Positions 19,299-27,822 of a stretch of DNA of 64,000 nucleotides are shown piece by piece; positions within the stretch are counted from its first letter, which is position 1, and each line of letters begins with the position of its first letter. Source of the DNA: Bartonella queenslandensis (GTDB lineage: Bacteria > Pseudomonadota > Alphaproteobacteria > Rhizobiales > Rhizobiaceae); NCBI RefSeq assembly GCF_018155095.1, contig NZ_NAAI01000004.1, positions 1-64,000 on the forward strand, given 5' to 3'. The notes below the pieces were generated by a model, which was not told where the DNA came from, searched no databases, and was given only the letters and a program-made list of their open reading frames with translations. The translations under genes and the position numbers were made by a program.

Positions 19299-21662
19299 TT
19301 AATATGATAAATAAAGTGGATCACTACATCCACGGGCGCCTATTTTTTCATCTTCATCATAACGAGAATGCGCAAAATTCCGCGCAAATTCACCATTACT
19401 AGCATCACCAGACCAATCGCCTCCTCCCAACATAACATTTACGTCTACACGTAAACTGCTTACTTGTTCCCCTGTATGCCATTTAGTCACTGGATAACAA
19501 CCAGACAAAAATTGCCACACATAACCGCAACCATCCTCACAACCAATATGCGAAATCATACGATGATTTTCTGTATCAACGTGTCCTCCAGACGTTTTGG
19601 GAGAAGGCGCTTGATTGCCTATAATACTGGTTCCAGAATTGATGCCATACATACAAGACACAAACTCATCACTCGTCAAAAATCTCTTATTAACAGACGA
19701 AAAATCCACGAGATGGTCAGAATAGCTACGATTGGTTGTAATCGGAACACCATAAGCAGACTTCGTATTTTCATCTGTCCCTGATTGAAGATAAATATCA
19801 ACCCAAATATTATGCCACGGATTGTAAACCATTCCCTCTGGATCACTTCTGGGACGGTGATTTAAACTCCAAACAGAATCAGGGAGAATATCCCCCGCTT
19901 GATAACCCGATAACGGATGATCTTCAATCTCACCAACATCTGCACAAAGCGTATGAAAGCCACCGATTTTTTCAGAATTATGCTCTGTATAGCCATCAGG
20001 AGCCGTCGGATTTTGCGAAATCTCAAAGGATAGCTCATTCGTCTGATCTTTTAAGATGAGATATATATAATAATCCTTTCCTGCTTCAAAATCTTTGTCA
20101 AAAGTCATCCTTCCACGCCCTGGAACGCGGTAAAAGAGGTACCTACCCCCATTTTCACCACCATGATAAAAGCGAAAACATGCCCCGTCATTGATCACAA
20201 GACCTTTTCTATTTTCCGGATTAGCTTCCAGAATTTTGTGGGGCTGCGCAAAATGTACACTCTCTAAAAAATAAGTAGAAAGAGAATTTACACTACCTTG
20301 AAGAGAAGAAATACTATCACTGTTACTCTCTGCCTTCTCTTGCACTTGTGTCAATGCATTTTTCGCTTCTTCCGCAGCTGTCTTCGCAAGACTTGCCTCT
20401 TGTTTGGCTGCTTCTGATAAATTTTTAGAGCTAGAGGCGGTTTGGCTTGCTTGTTCACTCGTGGATTTTGCTTCAGTCGCAACTGTCTCTAAACTGTCCG
20501 CTTTAGATTTCGCATCATTAGCTTCTTTTAGCGCTTGCTCTACTTTCTCTGTTACACTATCTGCTGCACTTTTCGCAGATTCCGCCAAACCCTTCGCTTC
20601 TGAAGCTGTTTGCAAGGCTTGTTCCACTCCTGTTTGCGCCGATTCGGCAACTATCTTAACAGTTGCAACAGATGCCTTGACTTCAGCACAAGCATTCTTG
20701 GATTGTTCTGAAAGAGCTTTTGCCTCTTCTGACCTGCTTACCGCTGTCTCTGATTGTGATTTGGCATCTTTCGACGCTGTCAATGCATCAGCGGCTGTCT
20801 GTTTAGCTTCTTCTGCTGTCTGCTTGGCGTCTTTTAAATCCGTTAATGCTTTCTCTACTGCCGTTTGTACTTGAGACGTTGTTTTTGTAAGTTCTGTAAT
20901 AGAAGATGTCGCCCGTTCCGATAAACCTTTTGCTTCTTCGGCAATATCCTTCGCATCAGCGGCTGTCTGTTTAGCTCCATCTGCCTTCATACTTGCTTGT
21001 GTCGCTACTGTCTTAACTTCATGACATGTTGCTACCGCTTTTGCGGCTACTTGCGTCGTCTCTGTTGCTGTTTGAGAGGCATCTCTCGCTGTTTGTTCTG
21101 CACGGGTTGCAATGGTCTTCGATTCATCAGCTAACCTCTTGGCTTCGGTCGAGATATTAACGGCATTCTCACTTACCTGCTTAACCTCTTCAAAACTTTG
21201 CAATGCCGTAGCCAATGAACCTTTCGTACTATTGATTTCTCCTGAGGCTATATCGACTGCTGCTTTTGTCTCTTCTGCCATTTGCTTGGCGGCTTCAGAG
21301 GCACTCTTGGCTTCTTCTGCTAAGCCCTTGGCTGTATCCGCTGTATCTTTCGCAAGACTAGCCGTTGTCGTAGCTGCTGTAACCGCTTCACCCGTTTTCG
21401 TCACCTCTGTAAGCGCTTGCTCCGACACCCTCTTCGATTCTTCGGCAACCTGTTGCGCACCATTCGCACGCACCATGGCTTTTTCCGACTCTTGTCTTGC
21501 ATTAACAACCTGTTCTAACGGCGCAAAGGTTTCATACGAATACAAAGAGGCCGTCCCTAAAATCTTCGGAACAACAACACTACTTTGCGAAGTGCCTTCT
21601 CTAATTTCCTCTTGTGTTGCTACCGGTATCAAATACTCATGACTATGATCAGGTATCTTCAT
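19299..21662 (-). CDS. Long coiled-coil tail fibre with C-type-lectin-like tip
   Basis: A 787-aa protein in three parts. Residues 1-50 resemble a virion-attachment segment (HSHEYLIPVATQEEIREG). Residues about 50-470 are a continuous Ala/Glu/Lys/Ser heptad region (EEAKxxSExA repeats) predicting a long trimeric coiled coil. Residues 480-787 are globular. The last about 140 residues carry FLTSDEFVSCMYG, GGHVDTENHRMISHIGCED, YVWQFL, VMLGGGDW and IGARGCSDPLYL. That is the pattern of the Mtd-like/FGE-like C-type lectin domain diversified by retroelements in other phages. It should bind a host surface receptor. No reverse transcriptase or template repeat was recognised nearby. Confidence 0.8.
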   Translation of the reverse strand: MKIPDHSHEYLIPVATQEEIREGTSQSSVVVPKILGTASLYSYETFAPLEQVVNARQESEKAMVRANGAQQVAEESKRVSEQALTEVTKTGEAVTAATTTASLAKDTADTAKGLAEEAKSASEAAKQMAEETKAAVDIASGEINSTKGSLATALQSFEEVKQVSENAVNISTEAKRLADESKTIATRAEQTARDASQTATETTQVAAKAVATCHEVKTVATQASMKADGAKQTAADAKDIAEEAKGLSERATSSITELTKTTSQVQTAVEKALTDLKDAKQTAEEAKQTAADALTASKDAKSQSETAVSRSEEAKALSEQSKNACAEVKASVATVKIVAESAQTGVEQALQTASEAKGLAESAKSAADSVTEKVEQALKEANDAKSKADSLETVATEAKSTSEQASQTASSSKNLSEAAKQEASLAKTAAEEAKNALTQVQEKAESNSDSISSLQGSVNSLSTYFLESVHFAQPHKILEANPENRKGLVINDGACFRFYHGGENGGRYLFYRVPGRGRMTFDKDFEAGKDYYIYLILKDQTNELSFEISQNPTAPDGYTEHNSEKIGGFHTLCADVGEIEDHPLSGYQAGDILPDSVWSLNHRPRSDPEGMVYNPWHNIWVDIYLQSGTDENTKSAYGVPITTNRSYSDHLVDFSSVNKRFLTSDEFVSCMYGINSGTSIIGNQAPSPKTSGGHVDTENHRMISHIGCEDGCGYVWQFLSGCYPVTKWHTGEQVSSLRVDVNVMLGGGDWSGDASNGEFARNFAHSRYDEDEKIGARGCSDPLYLSY

Positions 21663-21683
21663 CTGCTTTCTTCCTCCATTAAC

Positions 21684-21905
21684 TTAAAATGAACACTCTT
21701 TCAAGTCTTCAAACTCTTCGCTTAAGACTTCTAAGCGCTTCTCTAAATCTTTTAACGAACCATCAAGCTCGGCTTTCAAAGCTGTTTTCAGTAAATCAAA
21801 AACACCATGAAGCGGCGCGTGAACAAAATGATCCCCCGAATACAAAACAACCCGTACTTGAGACGGGTCGCTAAGCTCTGATATGGCAAACGGTTTTAAT
21901 GACAT
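21684..21905 (-). CDS. Small protein of unknown function between fibre genes
   Basis: A 73-aa protein, starting MSLKPFAISELSDPSQV and ending in a helical, acidic segment (LKDLEKRLEVLSEEFEDLKE). It lies 21 bp upstream of the long fibre and 9 bp after the collar fibres, in the same operon. It could be a fibre chaperone or assembly factor, but this is only position-based. Confidence 0.6.
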   Translation of the reverse strand: MSLKPFAISELSDPSQVRVVLYSGDHFVHAPLHGVFDLLKTALKAELDGSLKDLEKRLEVLSEEFEDLKECSF

Positions 21906-21914
21906 TTCAACTCC

Positions 21915-23048
21915 TCATGTCTTGATCCCATAAACGATACTCACATTAACGGGGCGCGTCTCAACGCCACCAACACTCTCTCCCATGAGATGATGCTCAT
22001 GATGCGCTCGGTCATAGATGCCCTCTTTGATCGGCGTCGAATAATATAAAAAGCTTGCAAAAGGACTCCTGATAAACCAAGGCAAACGAGGCGGTTTATC
22101 TTTTTCTGTGAACCAAAAGGGAGCCTCTACCTGTGGACTTCCTGCTATCCGTTCAAATTCTTGATGACACCTTTCCCAAGCATCCCCGTCTAAGCCTAAA
22201 CACTCTTCATCTATAAATCTTTTTCGCCTTCTCAAGGGCGCTTCAGTAGAAGAAACATCCCGTCTTTTTCGAGAAGAATGATCATTTGGAAATGCTGGAC
22301 CGATAAAATGTTCATGTGCTTTCAAAGAGCAGCCTTGTTGACTTGCAAAAGAACGCCAAGGGTCTAAATTGCGTTCATAATCCATACCCCTTAAAAACAT
22401 CCCTCGAAAATCAGGAACATTAAACGTCGTAGCACCATCCCCTTCACCCCACGTCGTTCCTATCGCATCAAACAAGGCTCTATACGTTCTTCGCGAATAA
22501 GCACGCCCATCACACAACAACCAACCATCCGGCAAGCGTTCCATGGCAAAAGGACCGATTAAACCAGACGGTAAACGTTTTAAGAAAGAAACTTTTCCCC
22601 TTGTGGGATTGAGTATTTGCCAACCGGTTATATCTTCATCGTAAATAACTCTATAAAGACAGCCATCTTGGATTTCGCCTCCCGTTAAAGCTAATAAACC
22701 AGTATCTGTTGCCTTATAAACGGGCTTGCCGGTTAAATTATTCAAAGCAATCGTGGTTGCCCCTACATTCTTACCCTTTGCTTTAAAACAAAGCGATATC
22801 CCATTCTTATACGCTAAAAATTGAGAGGGACTTTGAAGACGTATCGCACTCGTCTTTTGTTTATCATCAACAGTAACAATGCCTTCAATCACACCACCCG
22901 TATCCAATAAATACTCACGCACACGCTGCATCATAAAACGCGCACTGTTATTAACTGTGTTCGGATGTTGTCCTTCTGACCAATTAATCAGATTATCCGC
23001 ACCACCATTCTCGGAGGCGCTTAAAGACCAATCATAAATCGTCGACAT
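21915..23048 (-). CDS. Phage tail-collar-domain fibre protein, copy 3
   Basis: A 377-aa protein, third in a tandem family. The N-terminal 160 residues (STIYDWSLSASENG, NNSARFMMQRVREYL) are nearly shared with the two upstream copies and probably attach to the virion. Next comes the tail collar domain with GWLLCDGRAYSRRTYRALFDAIG, then FNVPDFRGMFLRGM. The distal part, residues about 245-350, is unique and includes a charged RKRRDVSS and RRRKRF stretch. ATG 23048 follows GAGG; a GTG at 23060 overlaps the previous stop. Confidence 0.85.
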   Translation of the reverse strand: MSTIYDWSLSASENGGADNLINWSEGQHPNTVNNSARFMMQRVREYLLDTGGVIEGIVTVDDKQKTSAIRLQSPSQFLAYKNGISLCFKAKGKNVGATTIALNNLTGKPVYKATDTGLLALTGGEIQDGCLYRVIYDEDITGWQILNPTRGKVSFLKRLPSGLIGPFAMERLPDGWLLCDGRAYSRRTYRALFDAIGTTWGEGDGATTFNVPDFRGMFLRGMDYERNLDPWRSFASQQGCSLKAHEHFIGPAFPNDHSSRKRRDVSSTEAPLRRRKRFIDEECLGLDGDAWERCHQEFERIAGSPQVEAPFWFTEKDKPPRLPWFIRSPFASFLYYSTPIKEGIYDRAHHEHHLMGESVGGVETRPVNVSIVYGIKT

Positions 23049-23056
23049 CTTGAACC

Positions 23057-24070
23057 TCACGTCTTGATCGCAAACACAACACTCATATTAATCGGACGTG
23101 TCTCACTGACACCGGAACTTGCCAACGCAACATCACGCATATGAAGGTGTGTATGAGGAAAAGCTAGCGAATGACGAACCCGTATATCCTCTGCTCTCAC
23201 CCCCAAACGTTCGGCTAGCTTTAACCTTTGCTGGTCATTAAGTGTATAACCCCAGATGATCGTCATATCACCATACCAACTATCTTCCTCATTTTCATCA
23301 TTAAAAATCGTAACGGTGTGACCCCCATGTTCATGCTTTCTCATGCTATCAGTCTGGAAAGTCCCCAAATAACGAAAACGGTCTATATCGCGGTCATCAT
23401 CAACGCCACGCAAAAAAACACCACGCAAATCGGGAACATTAAAATGGGTAACACTATCACTGCCCCCCCACCTGATCCATATCGCTTTGTAAAGAGCACT
23501 ATACTCACTGCGCAAATAAGCCTTACCATCACACAACAACCAGCCCTCCGGCAAAACTTGCATCCCAAAAATCCCTATCGTCCCTGTTGGATAAACGGGG
23601 ATAATCGGCTCTGGTGGTAAAGAAACCGGCGTGGGATTTAAGACATGCCAAGCATCTGCCCTATAGACCAAGTGATAAATGCAACCCTTTTGAAATTCCC
23701 CTCCCGATAAAGGACTGATGCCTAATTCCGTCGCCTTGTAAACGGGCTTGGCGGATAAATCATTCAAAGCAATCGTGGTCGCCCCTACATTCTTGCTCTT
23801 CGCTTTAAAACAAAGCGATATCCCATTCTTATATTTCAAAAAACGCGATTGGCTTTGAAGTCTTATCAACGTTGTCTGCTGTTCAGCATCAACCGTAAAC
23901 GTGCTTTCAATCACACCACTCGTATCCGATAAATACTCACGCACACGCTGCATCATCCCACGCGCACTATTATTCAAACTACTAGGGCGCTGTCCATCTG
24001 ACCAATTAATCAAATCATCACAATACGCATTCTCAGAGGCTCTCAAAGACCAATCATAAATCGTTGACAT
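23057..24070 (-). CDS. Phage tail-collar-domain fibre protein, copy 2
   Basis: A 337-aa paralogue of its neighbours: same N-terminal STIYDWSLRASEN module and collar domain (GWLLCDGKAYLRSEYSALY, FNVPDLRGVFLRGVD). The distal part differs (HGGHTVTIFNDENEEDSW, then a histidine-containing FPHTHLHMRDV) and ends in the shared ETRPINMSVVFAIKT. An ATG at 24082 overlaps the preceding gene by 4 bp; ATG 24070 has GAGG at proper spacing and is preferred. Confidence 0.85.
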   Translation of the reverse strand: MSTIYDWSLRASENAYCDDLINWSDGQRPSSLNNSARGMMQRVREYLSDTSGVIESTFTVDAEQQTTLIRLQSQSRFLKYKNGISLCFKAKSKNVGATTIALNDLSAKPVYKATELGISPLSGGEFQKGCIYHLVYRADAWHVLNPTPVSLPPEPIIPVYPTGTIGIFGMQVLPEGWLLCDGKAYLRSEYSALYKAIWIRWGGSDSVTHFNVPDLRGVFLRGVDDDRDIDRFRYLGTFQTDSMRKHEHGGHTVTIFNDENEEDSWYGDMTIIWGYTLNDQQRLKLAERLGVRAEDIRVRHSLAFPHTHLHMRDVALASSGVSETRPINMSVVFAIKT

Positions 24071-24078
24071 CTTAAACC

Positions 24079-25080
24079 TCATGTCTTAATCGCAAACAAG
24101 ACAGAAACATTCACGGGGCGCGTCTCTCCTTCCCCAGTGCTTTCCAAAATAACTTCTTGATTCTCATCAAAAGTATAGGGGGTTGAAACGTGACTCTTTA
24201 AATTCTCATGCTCTATACCCATAAAATTTGCTAGAGCCCCCCCTCCAAACAAGCCTAGACGATAACCCAATACCTCCGTCGTATTCCCATCCCAAAAGTT
24301 TTCGTTGCTGGTAAAATGCGGTATCGAAAGAGTTTGACCTTCATGTTGGTGAGACTGGATTAAATCTGTCTGAATACTTCCAAATCGACGATTGGGGTCT
24401 CGATGACTGCCACCATCAACACCCCGTAAAAACATCCCTCGTAAATCGGGTACATTAAATGTCGTAACGCCATCTCCTTCTCCCCAAACCGTTCCTATCG
24501 TCTCAAATAAATCACCATAATCACGACGCAAATAAGCCTTCCCATCGCAGATTAACCAATCTTTGGGAACATCACGCATACCAAACGTGCCTATAAATCC
24601 AGTAGGATAAAGACTGCTTTCTTCTTCTGAAGGGAGTGGTGTAGGATTAACAAGATGCCAACTATCTCCACTAAACACCAATGTATAAATACACCCTTCT
24701 TGGATTTCTCCTCCAATTAAAGGACTAACTCCTAATTCTGTTGCTTTATAAACCGGCTTGGTGGCTAAATCATTCAAGACAATCGTTGTCGCCCCAACAT
24801 TCCTGCCCGTCGCCATAAAGCGCAAAACAATCCCATTCTTATACTCTAAAAATTGCGATTGGCTTTGAAGACGTATCGTGCTTGTTTGTTGAACATGATC
24901 ATTGGTAACAACACCTTCAAGCGCACCACCCGTATCCGATAAGTATTCCTTTACGCGTTGCATCATCACACGGGCGCTCTTGTTTACACTGCTAGGATGC
25001 TGCCCTTCTGACCAATCAATCAAATCATCCGCGCGCGTATTATCCGCCGCTCTAAGCGACCAATCATAAATCGTCGACAT
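24079..25080 (-). CDS. Phage tail-collar-domain fibre protein, copy 1
   Basis: A 333-aa protein, first of three tandem paralogues. It has the shared N-terminus (STIYDWSLRAADN) and the collar domain (DWLICDGKAYLRRDYGDLFETIG, FNVPDLRGMFLRGVDGG). A variable distal segment with HQHEGQTLSIPHF and the common end ETRPVNVSVLFAIKT follow. Collar-domain proteins are found in short tail fibres; the three copies may assemble together or be alternatives. Confidence 0.85.
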   Translation of the reverse strand: MSTIYDWSLRAADNTRADDLIDWSEGQHPSSVNKSARVMMQRVKEYLSDTGGALEGVVTNDHVQQTSTIRLQSQSQFLEYKNGIVLRFMATGRNVGATTIVLNDLATKPVYKATELGVSPLIGGEIQEGCIYTLVFSGDSWHLVNPTPLPSEEESSLYPTGFIGTFGMRDVPKDWLICDGKAYLRRDYGDLFETIGTVWGEGDGVTTFNVPDLRGMFLRGVDGGSHRDPNRRFGSIQTDLIQSHQHEGQTLSIPHFTSNENFWDGNTTEVLGYRLGLFGGGALANFMGIEHENLKSHVSTPYTFDENQEVILESTGEGETRPVNVSVLFAIKT

Positions 25081-25092
25081 CTCTCATCAATC

Positions 25093-25755
25093 CTAATTCC
25101 GGTAAAATGGTCCGTAAAATGCCCGCATGAAGGGCGTCATCAAAGGATTATCATCGACATCACTCTCTTCTTCTTCCGAAGACTCTTCTTGTGATGCTAA
25201 TTGTGATGCTAATAATGCCCTTAAAACTTCGAGTAAGTTGTCTCTCTGTCTAAAGCCGCCTTGCACAATAGGGCTTGCTCGATAAGGCTGCCCCCCATAC
25301 ATCTGTAACACACGGTTGGTAAAATCACGTGCACGCATGTTATTATTCCCACCATTCAAACCAACCGCATTGCTGCCAACAATTTGTGCTGCATTGGCAT
25401 GGGGATTTTGTAAAAGACGCGCGGCTCCACCTGCCCCTTGTTGGTGTGCTAAATACAATTCCGCATCAGTCGGCGCTCTTCCCAACACACGGCTTAAATG
25501 ATTACGATTATCAAGGGTCAACCGCCCCATAGCATCTGCCGCTTGCATGGGGTCAAAACGGTCTTGCAAACCATATTGTTTGGCGGTGCTGTCTATAAAT
25601 TGATACAACCCACCCGCAGAAGAACGGGGATTCCTTGCATTGGGATTGCCGCCACTTTCCACTTGCGCAACACGGTACAAATAGCTTTCTGGCAAGCCAT
25701 AACGCGCCGCTGCTTGACGGATCGCTTGATCAACTGAAGGACTAGAACGGGTCAT
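25093..25755 (-). CDS. Virion-associated lytic transglycosylase (SLT domain)
   Basis: A 220-aa protein whose first 150 residues form an SLT lysozyme-like domain: YGLPESYLYRVAQVESGGNP with the catalytic Glu33, then SSAGGLYQFIDSTAKQYG, then YLAHQQGAGGAARLL. The C-terminus is acidic (SQEESSEEEESDVDD). No signal peptide is present, so it is likely carried in the virion to open peptidoglycan locally during DNA entry. It overlaps the upstream ejection-type gene by 4 bp. Confidence 0.88.
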   Translation of the reverse strand: MTRSSPSVDQAIRQAAARYGLPESYLYRVAQVESGGNPNARNPRSSAGGLYQFIDSTAKQYGLQDRFDPMQAADAMGRLTLDNRNHLSRVLGRAPTDAELYLAHQQGAGGAARLLQNPHANAAQIVGSNAVGLNGGNNNMRARDFTNRVLQMYGGQPYRASPIVQGGFRQRDNLLEVLRALLASQLASQEESSEEEESDVDDNPLMTPFMRAFYGPFYRN

Positions 25756-27821
25756 TTCGCATACTCTATTGAAGCACTAGGACCTAATCCTTTTGCTATA
25801 GCTCTAGAAATAAGCTTCAAACCCCCATCTGTTAACACCCCTCTGTGATGCCATTTTAAAGCACTTTGAATCAAGTTGGCAATTTCATTGCGCTCCATTC
25901 CTTTAATACCAAAAGTTGCTAACTTCGCTATTCCGCGCTCTAGCTCTTGTCTTGCCCGTAGCGCCTCTGGGGCATTCGGGTGGAAAAATATATTTCGTGC
26001 TAATTTTAAAGATTCAGTAGGCCAATGCCACATATTTGAAAAATTAAGTCCATCAAAAAGAGAAAATTCAGGAGTGCCTTCAAATTTGCTAAAACCTTCC
26101 TTTGCTGCATCAGAATAGAACTTTTCTTGATCTACTGCCTTTTTAAAAGTAGAGAACCGTTCAGGTCCTATGGTCCTTTCAAGATTCTCAGACGCAAGAT
26201 TTTGTTTTAAAAGTTTAGAAAATTCATTAATAGGGTCATCATTTTTGGTGAGTAAATCATGTAATGCATCTCTCATACCCATCTTATAGGTATTGTTTTT
26301 ATCTGTCCAATTGCCTTTAGAAAGATTTTCCTTAACTGCATCCCTCTCAACACTCTTTTCAAATTTCGTGCCAAGAGCTTGCCTACCTTTCTCAAAACTA
26401 TCTGCAAAGTTTTTGAATTTTTCTGCACTACCGCGTGCTGCTTTATAAGTAGGAGAGATTTCATCCATTATTTTTACTAAATCTTGTTTGAGGATTTCGT
26501 ATCCTAAAACCTTTTGATTATCACGAGATTTCTTACTTTTCTCTATCAAATCATCAAGAGACTTCTTGGTTTGATCTAATAACTCTATCGTAGGTTTATA
26601 GTTTATACTGCTAAACCTTCTATCATAAAATCGTCTAGGATTTATACTCAGGGGATGTTCTTCTAAAGTCTTAACAGCTTCTTTGAGAGCTCTTTGAAAT
26701 CCTTTATTCTCGAAAAGTTTATCAAGAACTGGGTAATGTTCTTGTCCTATTGTAGTTTGCCTTGCTTGTTCATAGAGATGATCATGCGCTTCTTTCCCTT
26801 GCCGTTTAAGTGTTCTACTTAAAGTATCTCTATGCTGGTATGGCGCAATTGTCTGCTCCATCACATCATCAAGACGTTGAACAGAACCACCTAATCTTTT
26901 CTCATGCGCTTGTTTTAAGATATTATAGACATCTTCATTGGTTTTAGATGAATTCCACAAAGCCTGTCGTAGTTTTTCATTAATGTCTGTCAAAAATACC
27001 TTATGAGGTTCTGAGCTAAGGCGTTCAATGATGCTTTCCGTTTTATTATCGTAAAGATGTTTAGCAACTTCTCTCAAAGCTTTATTGGAAACCTCTTTAC
27101 GAGATGGATTAAAAACTCTCCTTATAATGGGAGTATCCTTTACAAGATTTCCTGCACCACGAACTACCTTAGAAATTCCCATACCTCCTAAAGCAGCAGC
27201 CGGCGTCAAAACAGCGCCACCCGCAGCACCAGCTAACGCCGAATGTACCGTATCATTGTACCCCTCTCCTGCACCAGAACCATGCAAAGCACCAGAACCC
27301 GCCCCTACAAGTGCTCCCCTACCCAAACTTCCTAAAGTTGATCCTGCTCGCAAAAAATTTAATGCGGGGATACCAAAAGATGCTAATGTTGGTAAAATCG
27401 AACCAGCAATATAAGCACCAGAAGACAACCATGGGTGTTTTTCTTGCAACGCTTTTTGATAAGCACGTTCTTTGGCTACTCTTCTATTATAAATCTCTTC
27501 TGCTTTCTTATCCCCACGCCAATAATCTGTGAAACCTGCTTCATTCGCTGCTTGCATCTCATCACTGTACCCCGCCGTGAGACCAGACATGAACTTGCTC
27601 CAAAGCGCGCGCAATTCGGTCCAGTCTTTGCCTTCAAGTGGAGAATAATCTGTTGTAGATTTTGAATTAAATGAAGCCTTATCATCAGCAGCAAGAGGGG
27701 AATAAGGAATATAACTCGTTGTTTTTTTGCCTTGATTAGCACGCCCCTTCTTCACTGAAGAAGTGCCACTATTATTATCGGATACATCATCAACAATACG
27801 AGAATAAGGTACATATGCCAT
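25752..27821 (-). CDS. Large internal virion / DNA-ejection-type protein
   Basis: A 689-aa protein starting MAYVPYSRIVDDVSD. Residues about 130-225 form a Gly/Ala-rich hydrophobic stretch (LGSLGRGALVGAGSGAL, AGAAGGAVLTPAAALGGMG). The rest is helical and charged. Such glycine-rich segments are common in podovirus ejection proteins that enter the host envelope. No direct homologue was recognised. The place between the transglycosylase and the tail genes supports an internal virion protein. Confidence 0.65.
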   Translation of the reverse strand: MAYVPYSRIVDDVSDNNSGTSSVKKGRANQGKKTTSYIPYSPLAADDKASFNSKSTTDYSPLEGKDWTELRALWSKFMSGLTAGYSDEMQAANEAGFTDYWRGDKKAEEIYNRRVAKERAYQKALQEKHPWLSSGAYIAGSILPTLASFGIPALNFLRAGSTLGSLGRGALVGAGSGALHGSGAGEGYNDTVHSALAGAAGGAVLTPAAALGGMGISKVVRGAGNLVKDTPIIRRVFNPSRKEVSNKALREVAKHLYDNKTESIIERLSSEPHKVFLTDINEKLRQALWNSSKTNEDVYNILKQAHEKRLGGSVQRLDDVMEQTIAPYQHRDTLSRTLKRQGKEAHDHLYEQARQTTIGQEHYPVLDKLFENKGFQRALKEAVKTLEEHPLSINPRRFYDRRFSSINYKPTIELLDQTKKSLDDLIEKSKKSRDNQKVLGYEILKQDLVKIMDEISPTYKAARGSAEKFKNFADSFEKGRQALGTKFEKSVERDAVKENLSKGNWTDKNNTYKMGMRDALHDLLTKNDDPINEFSKLLKQNLASENLERTIGPERFSTFKKAVDQEKFYSDAAKEGFSKFEGTPEFSLFDGLNFSNMWHWPTESLKLARNIFFHPNAPEALRARQELERGIAKLATFGIKGMERNEIANLIQSALKWHHRGVLTDGGLKLISRAIAKGLGPSASIEYAK

Positions 27822-27822
27822 T

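Noticed and set aside
20404-21642. Long plus-strand frames (156 and 176 codons) opposite the coiled-coil fibre
   Set aside because: They mirror the Ala/Ser-rich heptad region in the opposite strand; the composition is a direct result of the fibre repeats.
19299-21662. A complete diversity-generating retroelement in the window
   Set aside because: No reverse transcriptase motif, Avd-like gene or second copy of the tip sequence was found on either strand, so only the target-like domain is claimed.
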